Part shown: piece by piece, positions 1-5,684 of the stretch | Numbering within the stretch: the stretch's first letter is position 1 | Layout of the letters: each line of letters begins with the position of its first letter | Assembly (NCBI GenBank): GCA_001799475.1 | Contig: MGTN01000024.1 | Coordinates: forward strand, 9,457 to 17,179 | Origin: Desulfovibrionales bacterium GWA2_65_9 | GTDB lineage: Bacteria > Desulfobacterota > Desulfovibrionia > Desulfovibrionales > Desulfovibrionaceae | Reading direction: 5' to 3' | Length of the DNA stretch: 7,723 nt | Made by a program: the position numbers and the translations under genes | The notes under the pieces: model-generated | The model's input: only the letters and a program-made list of their open reading frames with translations | What the model was told of the DNA's origin: nothing | Databases searched by the model: none

Positions 1-563
1 CCGACCCCTCCCGCTGCGTGGGCTGCCAACGCTGCGAGCTGGCCTGCACGGAGTTCAACGATGGCCGCGCCCAGCCCTCCCAGGCCCGCATCAGGATCGA
101 CCGGGCCATGAATTTCGGCCCTGCCGGGCCCACCGGCGGACCAGCCATGCAGGGAACCTGGGGCAATGGCCTGGTGGTTCAAAGCGTGTGCCGCCAGTGC
201 CCGCACCCTGTGCCCTGCGCCACGGCCTGCCCGGAGAATGCCATCCAGGCCGATCCCAGGACCGGGGCCAGGGTGGTGGACGCCAAGCGCTGCGTGGGCT
301 GCCGCCTATGCCAGCGGGCCTGCCCCTGGAACATGATCACCTTCGACGAAGAGCGCCAGAAGGCCTCCAAATGCTTCCTGTGCCACGGCCAGCCCAAGTG
401 CGTGGAGGCTTGCCCGGCCGGGGCCCTGCGCTTCGTGCCCTGGCGCGACCTTACCCGCGATGGGCGCCCGGGCGGGGCAACGCTGACCGCCCTTTCGGCG
501 GTCCAGGCCAAGGCCTGCGTCGACTGCCACGTGCCGTCCGGCAAGAAGCCGTCCCGCCGCTGA
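1..563 (+). CDS. ydhY: YdhY-like four-cluster [4Fe-4S] ferredoxin subunit, 5' end outside the window
   Basis: This is a probable electron-transfer partner of the AOR-family enzyme encoded next. The frame is open from base 3 and reads D-P-S-R-C-V-G-C, so the gene begins upstream of the window; the GTG at 18 is an internal Val codon of the first cluster motif, not a start. Four cysteine groups are visible: CX2CX2CX3C at 15-47, CX2CX5CX3CP at 189-230, CX2CX2CX3CP at 291-323 and CX2CX5CX3CP at 372-413. That gives 16 Cys, enough for four [4Fe-4S] clusters. The segments FNDG, CRQC, ACPW and KASKC fit E. coli YdhY (208 aa) as I recall it. Unlike that protein, this one runs on for about 35 residues after the last cluster and contains CVDCH (516-530), a c-type haem consensus. 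The stop is TGA 561-563, 24 bases before the next gene. The missing N-terminus would decide whether it is exported. Confidence 0.9.
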   Translation, partial: DPSRCVGCQRCELACTEFNDGRAQPSQARIRIDRAMNFGPAGPTGGPAMQGTWGNGLVVQSVCRQCPHPVPCATACPENAIQADPRTGARVVDAKRCVGCRLCQRACPWNMITFDEERQKASKCFLCHGQPKCVEACPAGALRFVPWRDLTRDGRPGGATLTALSAVQAKACVDCHVPSGKKPSRR

Positions 564-575
564 GACCATGCCTTC

Positions 576-581
576 AAGGAG
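576..581 (+). promoter_or_regulatory. Shine-Dalgarno site of the AOR gene
   Basis: AAGGAG lies 6 nt before the ATG at 588. It selects that ATG over the one at 568, which is in another frame and has no comparable upstream site. Confidence 0.75.
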
Positions 582-587
582 CGCAAC

Positions 588-2705
588 ATGACCAGAAGCG
601 ATGGAGGCTTTGCCGGAAAGGTGCTGCGCGTGGATCTGTCCACAGGAAAGGTCAGCACCGAGGACACTGTTGAAAAGTACGGCGACGTGCTCGGGGGCAC
701 GGGCCTGGGCTACCGGGTCCTCTGGGAGGAGGTGCCCGCCGGAACCGGCCCCTTCGACCCCGCCAACAAGCTCGTCTTCGCCACGGGCGTGCTGGCGGGC
801 ACGGGCGTGCCCTGCAACGGCCGCACCGCCGTGACCACCATCTTCCCCACCTGCTGGCCCAAACCGCTGGTGGGCTCCGGGCACATGGGCGGCCAGTTCG
901 CGGCCAGGCTCAAGTATGCGGGCTTTGATGCCCTCATCGTAGAGGGCCGGGCCGAGAAGCCGGTGTGGCTGTTCATCCGCGACGGCCGGGTGGAACTGCG
1001 CGACGCCGCGCACCTGTGGGGCACGGGCATCCGGCGCGCCAGCCTGGAGATCAGCCAGGAGATGGGCGCGGACTGCGTGGTGGCGGCCATCGGCCAGGCC
1101 GGGGAGAATCTTGCGCCCATGGCCATTGTCGCCAACTCCCTGTCGCATTCCGCTGGCGGCGTGGGCGGGGTCATGGGCTCCAAGAACCTCAAGGCCATCG
1201 GCGTGCAGGGCAGCGGCGCAGTGCGCATCGCCGGGGACAAGGGCGAGTGGGAAAAGCTCATCAAGTTCCACCTGTCCATCCTGGGCGGGAACAACCAGCA
1301 CGTGGTGCCCAGCTTCCCCACCCCGCAGTCCGAGTACTACAACCCCGGCTCCCGCTGGGTGGGCGAACCAGGCAGGCGCTGGGGCGCGGCCGAGCCGCCC
1401 ATTGAGCTCAGCGGCAACATCTACGACCTGAACCGCATCGCCTACCGCACCAACAGCGCAGCCTTCTTCCTCGGCGAGGGCGCCTGGAAGCATACGGTGC
1501 GCGGCAACGGCTGCACAGCCTGCCCCATCCGCTGCCACACCATCGTCAAGGTGCCTGCGGTGGCGGCCAAGTACGGCATCCGGGAAGTGGCCCAGAACAC
1601 CTGCGTGGGCCTGCTCTTCGGCCGCAGCTTCTTCAAGAAGCTCCCTGGCGGCATGAGGGGCCAGGCCGCGCTGGAGGCCTGCATGGTGGGCATGCACCTG
1701 GCCGACGACCTGGGGGTCTGGTGCAACTACGGCCAGTTGCAGCGCGACCTCCAGAAGCTGTACTATGATGGGCTGCTCAAGACCAGGCTCGGCTCGACCG
1801 AGTACGCCTCCATCCCCTGGGACAAATTCGAGGCCGGCGACCCGGCGTTCCTCTTCGACATCCTGCCGCGCATCGCCGAACGCCGGGGCGAGCTGGGCCA
1901 GGTGCTCAGCCAGGGCACGGCCGGGCTGTTCAGCCAATGGTCCATCCCCGAGGAAACCTGGACCCAGGACAACGGCACGCTCTACTGGAAGATGGGGCAC
2001 CCCAAGCACCACGCCAACGAGGACGACGGCCAGTGCGGGGTGATCATCAACACCCAGTACAACCGCGACGCCCAGTGCCACTCCCACTCGAACTTCGTGC
2101 GCAACGGCCTGCCCCTTGCGGTGCAGAAAAGGCTGGCCGCCGAGATCTGGGGCTCGCCGGACGCCGTGGACGGCGTGGGGAACTACACCCCCATGAACGC
2201 GCACAAGGCCAGGCGGGCCAGATGGTCCGTGGTGCGCAAGGAGCTGCACGACAGCCTGGGCCTGTGCAACTGGATGGGGCCCTGGGTGGCCTCGCCCTTG
2301 AAGGAACGGGGCTACCGGGGCGACGACAGCCTGGAATCGCGGTTCTACAGCCTGGCCACGGGCCGAAAGATCGACCGCGAGGGGCTGGACCGCATCGGGG
2401 AGCGCATCTTCACCCTGCACCGGGCCCTGACCATGCGGGACATGGGCCAACTGGACATGCGCACGCAGCATGACCAGGTACCCCCCTGGGTCTTCAAGGA
2501 TTTGTCCGGTGCGCAGCCCTTCAGCAAAGGCACCATCTGCATGGACCGGGCCGACATCGCCCTCGCCATGGACCTGTTCTACGAGGTCATGGGCTGGGAC
2601 AAGACCACGGGCGCGCCCACCCAGGAGGCCTACGCACGACTGGGGCTCACGGAGGTGGGCCAGTCCCTGAGGGCGCAAAAGCTCCTGCCCGGAGGCGCGG
2701 CATGA
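588..2705 (+). CDS. ydhV: YdhV-like aldehyde:ferredoxin oxidoreductase family enzyme (bis-pterin Mo/W, [4Fe-4S])
   Basis: This is a 705-aa cytoplasmic oxidoreductase of the AOR family; no signal peptide is visible. The N-terminal domain shows the family pattern: VDLSTGKV (15-22), GGTGLGYR (36-43), LVFATG (62-67), GGQFAARLKYAGFDALIVEG (101-120). The [4Fe-4S] ligands are probably C309, C312 and C316 (CX2CX3C) plus C560 in DSLGLC (555-560), which matches the DxxGLC pterin/cluster motif. The other pterin motif reads DDLGVW (373-378), where classical AORs have DxxGxD. Blocks such as NNQHVVP, DDLGVWCNYGQL, NYTP and RIFTLHRA fit E. coli YdhV (about 700 aa) as I remember it, better than the roughly 605-aa archaeal AORs. 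YdhV has been reported to carry a molybdenum bis-MPT cofactor; whether this protein takes Mo or W cannot be read from sequence. The natural substrate is unknown. It lies between a ferredoxin-like subunit and a YdhW-like protein whose ATG overlaps its TGA. Confidence 0.93.
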   Translation: MTRSDGGFAGKVLRVDLSTGKVSTEDTVEKYGDVLGGTGLGYRVLWEEVPAGTGPFDPANKLVFATGVLAGTGVPCNGRTAVTTIFPTCWPKPLVGSGHMGGQFAARLKYAGFDALIVEGRAEKPVWLFIRDGRVELRDAAHLWGTGIRRASLEISQEMGADCVVAAIGQAGENLAPMAIVANSLSHSAGGVGGVMGSKNLKAIGVQGSGAVRIAGDKGEWEKLIKFHLSILGGNNQHVVPSFPTPQSEYYNPGSRWVGEPGRRWGAAEPPIELSGNIYDLNRIAYRTNSAAFFLGEGAWKHTVRGNGCTACPIRCHTIVKVPAVAAKYGIREVAQNTCVGLLFGRSFFKKLPGGMRGQAALEACMVGMHLADDLGVWCNYGQLQRDLQKLYYDGLLKTRLGSTEYASIPWDKFEAGDPAFLFDILPRIAERRGELGQVLSQGTAGLFSQWSIPEETWTQDNGTLYWKMGHPKHHANEDDGQCGVIINTQYNRDAQCHSHSNFVRNGLPLAVQKRLAAEIWGSPDAVDGVGNYTPMNAHKARRARWSVVRKELHDSLGLCNWMGPWVASPLKERGYRGDDSLESRFYSLATGRKIDREGLDRIGERIFTLHRALTMRDMGQLDMRTQHDQVPPWVFKDLSGAQPFSKGTICMDRADIALAMDLFYEVMGWDKTTGAPTQEAYARLGLTEVGQSLRAQKLLPGGAA

Positions 2706-3340
2706 TCCCTGAAGCGCAGACCCGGCTCACGGAAGCTGCTCTGGCGGCAGTGCGCGAGGCCAGCGGGGAGGGGCGGCTGGTCACACAGGAAGACGTGCTG
2801 GCAGCGGTCATGGCAACCACTCCCGGCAGCCCGGCCTGTTGCGAGGAGGATGCAGGAGCGGATGCGGAGGCACAGCCCTCTAGTGCTAGCGTCGGCCAGG
2901 AGGAGCAGGAGCCAATGGCCAGCGAGGAGCTTAAGGCCCTGCTCAGCGGCATCCTGGCTGAGCACCCGAAGCTGGCCTCTTTCGAGGGCCTGTCGGGCCA
3001 GACCGTCTACCACGCCCCGGACGTGCTCAGCCGGACCTATGCGCGCATCCTGGACCGCAAGGGCTCACCGCTGCTGCTCATGGCCGAGGAGGTCCGGGCC
3101 AACTCCCGTGACTATCCCCGGCCCGTGCCGGTGGAGCTCTTCGAAGCATCCCCCTTCGAGCTGACTCCGGAGGAGATCGAGCGCGCCCTGCGGGTCATGG
3201 CCACAGATCCCAGGCACCAGGACATCACCTTCACCACCACGTCCACAGGCGCGGTGTATCTCTTCTCCACCCTGCACCTGGAGCGCGGGTACGCGGCCTT
3301 CCTGGCGCAACGGGCAGAATCACTCGCCGCGAACCCTTAA
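2702..3340 (+). CDS. ydhW: YdhW-like protein of unknown function with internal duplication
   Basis: This 212-aa soluble protein has no known catalytic motif, signal peptide or membrane segment. Its ATG overlaps the oxidoreductase stop (ATGA, 2702-2705), and GGAGG at 2691-2695 sits 6 nt upstream, so translation is probably coupled. Residues 1-45 are helix-like. Residues 46-75 form an acidic Glu/Ala/Gln-rich linker that starts with a Cys pair (C46-C47). Residues 75-117 and 158-201 look like two copies of one unit, with shared EE[L/I], AL, VY, L.R.YA..L positions. The C-terminal half (YPRP at 138-141, then EIERAL, DI, ST.AVYLFS) resembles E. coli YdhW (about 215 aa) as I recall it, and the gene holds the same position after ydhV. 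A maturation, assembly or docking role for the oxidoreductase is only a guess from context. The homology call rests on memory and needs an alignment. Confidence 0.75.
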   Translation: MIPEAQTRLTEAALAAVREASGEGRLVTQEDVLAAVMATTPGSPACCEEDAGADAEAQPSSASVGQEEQEPMASEELKALLSGILAEHPKLASFEGLSGQTVYHAPDVLSRTYARILDRKGSPLLLMAEEVRANSRDYPRPVPVELFEASPFELTPEEIERALRVMATDPRHQDITFTTTSTGAVYLFSTLHLERGYAAFLAQRAESLAANP

Positions 3341-3389
3341 GGCCACCCCGCATAGGACCTTGGCCTTCCTGGTGCCCAGAGAGGGCATT
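3339..3389 (+). terminator. Possible weak terminator or stem-loops after the ydhYVW-like cassette
   Basis: A perfect 7-bp inverted repeat, AAGGCCA (3339-3345) and TGGCCTT (3361-3367), starts in the stop codon of the YdhW-like gene and has a 15-nt loop. A second small hairpin follows: TGCCC (3373-3377), loop AGAGA, GGGCA (3383-3387), then only TT. Neither has a proper T-run, so intrinsic termination would be weak. Position is the main argument. Confidence 0.25.
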
Positions 3390-3842
3390 GCGCTCCTGAA
3401 ACGGGTGGCATGGCAGCGGGTGACAGCGGGGCGCTGCAGACGTCGAAACCCCTCGCACAGGTTTGTTCCCAAAAATTCCATTCGGGTTTAGCAGGCGAGG
3501 GGGCGAACGAAAGGGGTAATGAGCAGCACAGGAGTGTTCGTGTGGCCGCCCCCTTCAGATTTGGACCCCGCTACCTCACTCGGCACGAGCAGTTCTGGAC
3601 AGGGGCCCTTGATCCCCCCCATCCCTGCCCCCAGGATGATAATGCCTGCCATTGGACTGCATTGGGCCACTCGGCAGCAAAACCACACGCTTTTGCGGGA
3701 CGTTGTGGACGTGGTGGCACTTGGTCAGATGATCTTCTGGTGGAGGAATTCGCGGACGCGCAGTACAACAGTCCTAGCTGGCATCACTGCTTGACGATCA
3801 GCAGGTGACCGAAAACGTCTTGGGACCGACTTCTGGCGACGC

Positions 3843-3865
3843 AGCAAGGGGGGCCTTGTTTTGTT
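3843..3865 (+). terminator. Terminator-like hairpin with T-rich tail
   Basis: CAAGG (3845-3849), loop GGGG, CCTTG (3854-3858), then TTTTGTT (3859-3865). Including a G-T and an A-T pair, the stem extends to AGCAAGG/CCTTGTT. It has the shape of a short intrinsic terminator reading on the + strand, but the core stem is only 5 bp. It lies inside the gene-free gap, about 500 bases past the last gene, so its transcript is unclear. Confidence 0.3.
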
Positions 3866-3893
3866 CCCCGATGGGAGCCGTGGTTCGGTTCCC

Positions 3894-3940
3894 CCATTGG
3901 TTGATGTCTTTCCCGTGTTCCTGAGTCCGTCAACAACTGG
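3894..3940 (+). repeat. Imperfect 13-nt inverted repeat upstream of the sigma operon
   Basis: CCATTGGTTGATG (3894-3906) and CGTCAACAACTGG (3928-3940) are complementary at 10 of 13 positions, 11 with a G-T wobble, and are separated by 21 nt. It could be an operator-like dyad, a leader RNA structure, or chance. It lies 134 bases before the sigma-factor start. Confidence 0.3.
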
Positions 3941-4074
3941 CGGCCTTTCCCCCAAGAAGTCCTTGTCCCCGGGAAACACTGTGGGGTACGTGTCCCTACG
4001 GCTGGATGGCGTGATGCCCTCTCGCCAGTATTCCGGGCTGCTCCACCTGTTCCTGCGGGCAAGGTTCCTGTGCC

Positions 4075-4665
4075 ATGGATAAGTGTCCTGTCGGCTCCTG
4101 TTCGAGCGAAGCGCTGATGCAGCGGGTGGCCCTTGGCGACAGCCAAGCCTTCGCCGCGCTCATGGCGCGCCACCAGGACCGGGTCATGGCCGTGGCCTTC
4201 CGCTTCCTGGGCAGCCGCCAGGAGGCCGAGGACCTGGCCCAGGAGGTCTTTCTGCGGGTCTGGCGCGCTGCCCCATCCTACACGCCCTCCGCTCGTTTCA
4301 CCACCTGGCTCTACGCCATCACGGCCAACCGCTGTAAAAGCGCTCTGCGCTCGTTCTGGCGCACAGGGGTGCTGCTCCTGGGGGCCCTCTCCGCCGACGA
4401 GGAGGACCAAGCCGACCTTGCCGATCAACGCCGTTCGCCTTCGCCGGAGGACTTGGCTTTGGGGGCCGAGCGCGCCCGTCAGGTTGCCACCGCACTTGGG
4501 TCCCTGCCGAAGACCCAGCGCCTGGCCACCATCCTGCTGCGCTACGAGGGCCTGTCCTACGCCGAGATCGCCGAGGTCCTGGGCGTCAGCGTCCCTGCCG
4601 TGGAGTCCCTTCTGGTCCGGGCCAAGCGCAGCCTGGAAGAAAAGTTGCGCCAACATCAAGAATGA
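4075..4665 (+). CDS. ECF-family RNA polymerase sigma factor
   Basis: This 196-aa protein has the ECF layout of sigma region 2, a short linker and region 4. Region 2 covers about 25-94, with AEDLAQEVFLRVW (51-63, core binding) and RFTTWLYAITANRCK (74-88, -10 recognition). Region 4 covers about 135-190, with SLPKTQR (143-149) and the helix-turn-helix SYAEIAEVLGVSVPAVESLL (161-180). It directs RNA polymerase to its own set of promoters when its anti-sigma factor lets go. The ATG at 4075 is preferred: AAGG (4061-4064) lies 10 nt upstream, and the resulting N-terminus fits other ECF factors. The in-frame ATG at 4117 would cut into region 2. The N-terminus carries two cysteines (C4, C9) and region 2.4 a third (C87). 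The anti-sigma gene follows after 78 bases, so autoregulation of the operon is likely but not shown; no clear target promoter was found. Confidence 0.95.
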   Translation: MDKCPVGSCSSEALMQRVALGDSQAFAALMARHQDRVMAVAFRFLGSRQEAEDLAQEVFLRVWRAAPSYTPSARFTTWLYAITANRCKSALRSFWRTGVLLLGALSADEEDQADLADQRRSPSPEDLALGAERARQVATALGSLPKTQRLATILLRYEGLSYAEIAEVLGVSVPAVESLLVRAKRSLEEKLRQHQE

Positions 4666-4699
4666 CCGCTGGTTTTTCGTCCCCACGGGGTTTCACTGT

Positions 4700-4723
4700 A
4701 CAGCAACCGGGCGGCAATGCTGT
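4700..4723 (+). repeat. Small inverted repeat between sigma and anti-sigma genes
   Basis: ACAGCA (4700-4705) and TGCTGT (4718-4723) form a perfect 6-bp stem with a 12-nt loop, just upstream of the anti-sigma ribosome-binding site. The upstream in-frame ATG (4717-4719) lies in the 3' arm, which argues further against its use as a start. Any regulatory role is speculative. Confidence 0.3.
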
Positions 4724-4729
4724 CTGGTG

Positions 4730-4735
4730 AAGGAG
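4730..4735 (+). promoter_or_regulatory. Shine-Dalgarno site that sets the anti-sigma start
   Basis: AAGGAG ends 8 nt before the ATG at 4744. It lies downstream of the alternative ATG at 4717, so it supports 4744 as the real start. Confidence 0.8.
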
Positions 4736-4743
4736 TCGCCGTC

Positions 4744-5223
4744 ATGTCCACGCCCGCCGCAGAACTTGGGTGCCATCAGGCCCGCCAGTGCTTCAGCGCC
4801 TTGCAGGACAAGGCGTTGTCCAAGGATCACCAGCTCCGGCTGGAGGCCCACCTGGAGTGCTGCCCGGCCTGTCGCGCGGAATACAGCCGCCTTGAGGCCG
4901 CCTGGGCAGCGCTGGGAGAGCTGCCCGCGCCGTCCGCGCCATCGGCCCTCGCCGGACAGGTGCTGAAGCGCATCGAGGCTGGTCCGCGCTGGCTGAACGT
5001 GCTGCGGCCCTTGCCCAGGTTAGCGCCCTCGGTTGCGGCCCTGGGGGCGATGCTGCTCCTGGGGCTGGTTGCCGGAGGCTTTCTGGGTCATGCCGTGCTG
5101 CCGGGCCAGGAGGCGCTGGCGGAATCCACGAGCACCTTGCAGGCCCTGGACGTCTTCACCCCCGCCCCGCAGGGGACCCTGGCCCACGGCTACCTGCAAC
5201 TGGCCGCGCTGGAAGGAAAATAG
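4744..5223 (+). CDS. Zinc-finger (zf-HC2 type) membrane anti-sigma factor
   Basis: This 159-aa protein should hold the ECF sigma factor inactive at the inner membrane. The N-terminal cytoplasmic domain has HX3CX2C (H36, C40, C43, in HLECCPAC), the mark of zinc-binding anti-sigma domains; C10 or C16 could be the fourth ligand. A Pro/Ala-rich linker (61-70) leads to one membrane segment at about 96-118. About 40 residues follow and would be periplasmic. ATG 4744 is chosen over ATG 4717 (9 residues longer) because of the well-placed AAGGAG at 4730-4735. It follows the sigma gene and precedes a CnrX-like sensor, the order expected of a trans-envelope switch. An extra Cys (C39) next to the zinc ligand C40 is unusual enough to note, and redox control is conceivable. 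The family assignment is strong; the signal is unknown. Confidence 0.9.
   Translation: MSTPAAELGCHQARQCFSALQDKALSKDHQLRLEAHLECCPACRAEYSRLEAAWAALGELPAPSAPSALAGQVLKRIEAGPRWLNVLRPLPRLAPSVAALGAMLLLGLVAGGFLGHAVLPGQEALAESTSTLQALDVFTPAPQGTLAHGYLQLAALEGK
5211..5217 (+). promoter_or_regulatory. Shine-Dalgarno site of the sensor gene, inside the anti-sigma coding end
   Basis: GGAAGGA lies 9 nt before the ATG at 5227 and within the last codons of the anti-sigma gene, consistent with translation of the two as a unit. Confidence 0.7.
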
Positions 5224-5226
5224 AGC

Positions 5227-5679
5227 ATGAAAAGCAAATTCCCGGTCTACCTCTTGGTCCTGTCCCTGGCGCTCAACGCGGGCGTCCTCGGCACCCTGGC
5301 CTACAAGCACTTTCTGGCCCCGCCGCTTGCGCCGCACACCTGCCCCTTCAACGGGAGCGATCAGCACCTCTACCAGACCCTCGGCCTGACCTCTGAACAG
5401 CTCGAAGCCATCAAGCCCATGGCGGGCAGCTTCCATGCCGAGTTGATCGGGTTGCAGGCCTCTGCCGGAGAGCAGCGCGACATCCTGCTGGGCCTCATGG
5501 AGCAGACCGCGTTGGACGTCCAGGCCATCAAGGAGGCCAACAGCGAACTGATGGCACGCCAGGCCAGGATGCAGAACGCCGTGATGGGTCACCTCCTGGG
5601 GATGAAGCGCATCCTCGATCCTGCGCAGCAGAAGGTGTTCTTCCAGCTCATGCGGCAGACCATGCTCATGAACCGTTAG
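5227..5679 (+). CDS. CnrX-like membrane-anchored periplasmic metal/stress sensor
   Basis: This 150-aa protein has an uncleaved-looking hydrophobic N-terminus (about 7-25), followed by a helical periplasmic domain rich in Gln, Glu, Met and Leu. The pattern LGLTSEQLEAI (52-62), a long helical middle, and ILDPAQQKVFFQLM (129-142) fits the Spy/CpxP/CnrX heavy-metal-resistance family (usual length about 150 aa). H122-X3-M126, just before that last segment, aligns with CnrX H119-X3-M123, two of the known Co/Ni ligands. The other CnrX ligands (H42, H46, E63) would fall on D45, Y49 and A66 here, with H47 and H70 nearby. The protein probably senses a periplasmic condition and acts on the adjacent anti-sigma factor. 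It begins 3 bases after the anti-sigma stop. Metal binding and the metal's identity are inferred, and a general envelope-stress role is an alternative. Confidence 0.8.
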   Translation: MKSKFPVYLLVLSLALNAGVLGTLAYKHFLAPPLAPHTCPFNGSDQHLYQTLGLTSEQLEAIKPMAGSFHAELIGLQASAGEQRDILLGLMEQTALDVQAIKEANSELMARQARMQNAVMGHLLGMKRILDPAQQKVFFQLMRQTMLMNR

Positions 5680-5684
5680 TCCCT

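Larger units (their letters stand above)
3341..4074 (+). other. 734-base gene-free region with lower G+C
   Basis: I find no convincing gene here. The longest open frame on the + strand (3410-3808, 132 codons) shows no recognisable domain, and it overlaps another frame (3519-3794) that is just as unpersuasive. G+C is about 55% over 3461-3560 by my count, against about 70% in 661-760, and the codon-position bias of the neighbours is missing. It must hold at least part of the promoter for the sigma-factor operon. I could not assign a clear sigma-70 or ECF promoter: GGGAAAC at 3971-3977 resembles an ECF -35 element, but no good -10 follows at the right distance. It also contains a terminator-like hairpin (3843-3865), an imperfect dyad (3894-3940) and six GTTCC pentamers. 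A decayed gene or mobile-element scar is possible, but I cannot name one. Confidence 0.6.

Noticed and set aside
18..20. GTG as a start codon of the ferredoxin gene.
   Set aside because: The frame is open upstream to the window edge, and the preceding codons encode D-P-S-R-C, the first part of a cluster motif. The GTG is an internal Val.
306..2678. A 790-codon open frame on the - strand across the oxidoreductase gene.
   Set aside because: It is a shadow of the high-GC AOR-family gene, whose + strand protein has clear family motifs. The antisense product is a low-complexity Gly/Ala/His/Val/Arg mix with no domain.
3555..3610. TTTGGACCCC and a nearby TCTGGACAGG, recalling spacer sequences seen around some IS21-like elements.
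   Set aside because: There is only one exact copy and no transposase fragment, terminal inverted repeats or target duplication. The resemblance is from vague memory and cannot support a mobile-element call.
3700..3717. Two 9-nt near-copies, ACGTTGTGG and ACGTGGTGG.
   Set aside because: Too short and imperfect to distinguish from chance, with no further copies nearby.
3410..3808. Open frames of 132 codons (3410-3808) and 91 codons (3519-3794) in the gap.
   Set aside because: They overlap in different frames, have weak or badly spaced ribosome-binding sites, show no domain, and lack the third-position GC bias of the neighbouring genes.
3878..3895. GGTTCGGTTCCCCC, similar to the T-arm of a tRNA.
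   Set aside because: The flanking bases do not pair as a 5-bp T-stem, the conserved loop A is missing, and no acceptor or anticodon arm was found.
3971..3994. GGGAAAC as an ECF promoter -35 element for the sigma operon.
   Set aside because: No convincing -10 element follows at the usual 15-17 nt spacing; CGTGTC at 3989-3994 is too close.
3784..4686. A 300-codon open frame on the - strand over the gap and the sigma gene.
   Set aside because: Most of it lies opposite the sigma factor, which is certain. The part over the gap has no recognisable domain.
4717..4743. A longer anti-sigma start at ATG 4717.
   Set aside because: A good AAGGAG lies between it and ATG 4744 with ideal spacing for the latter, and the upstream ATG falls within a possible hairpin arm.
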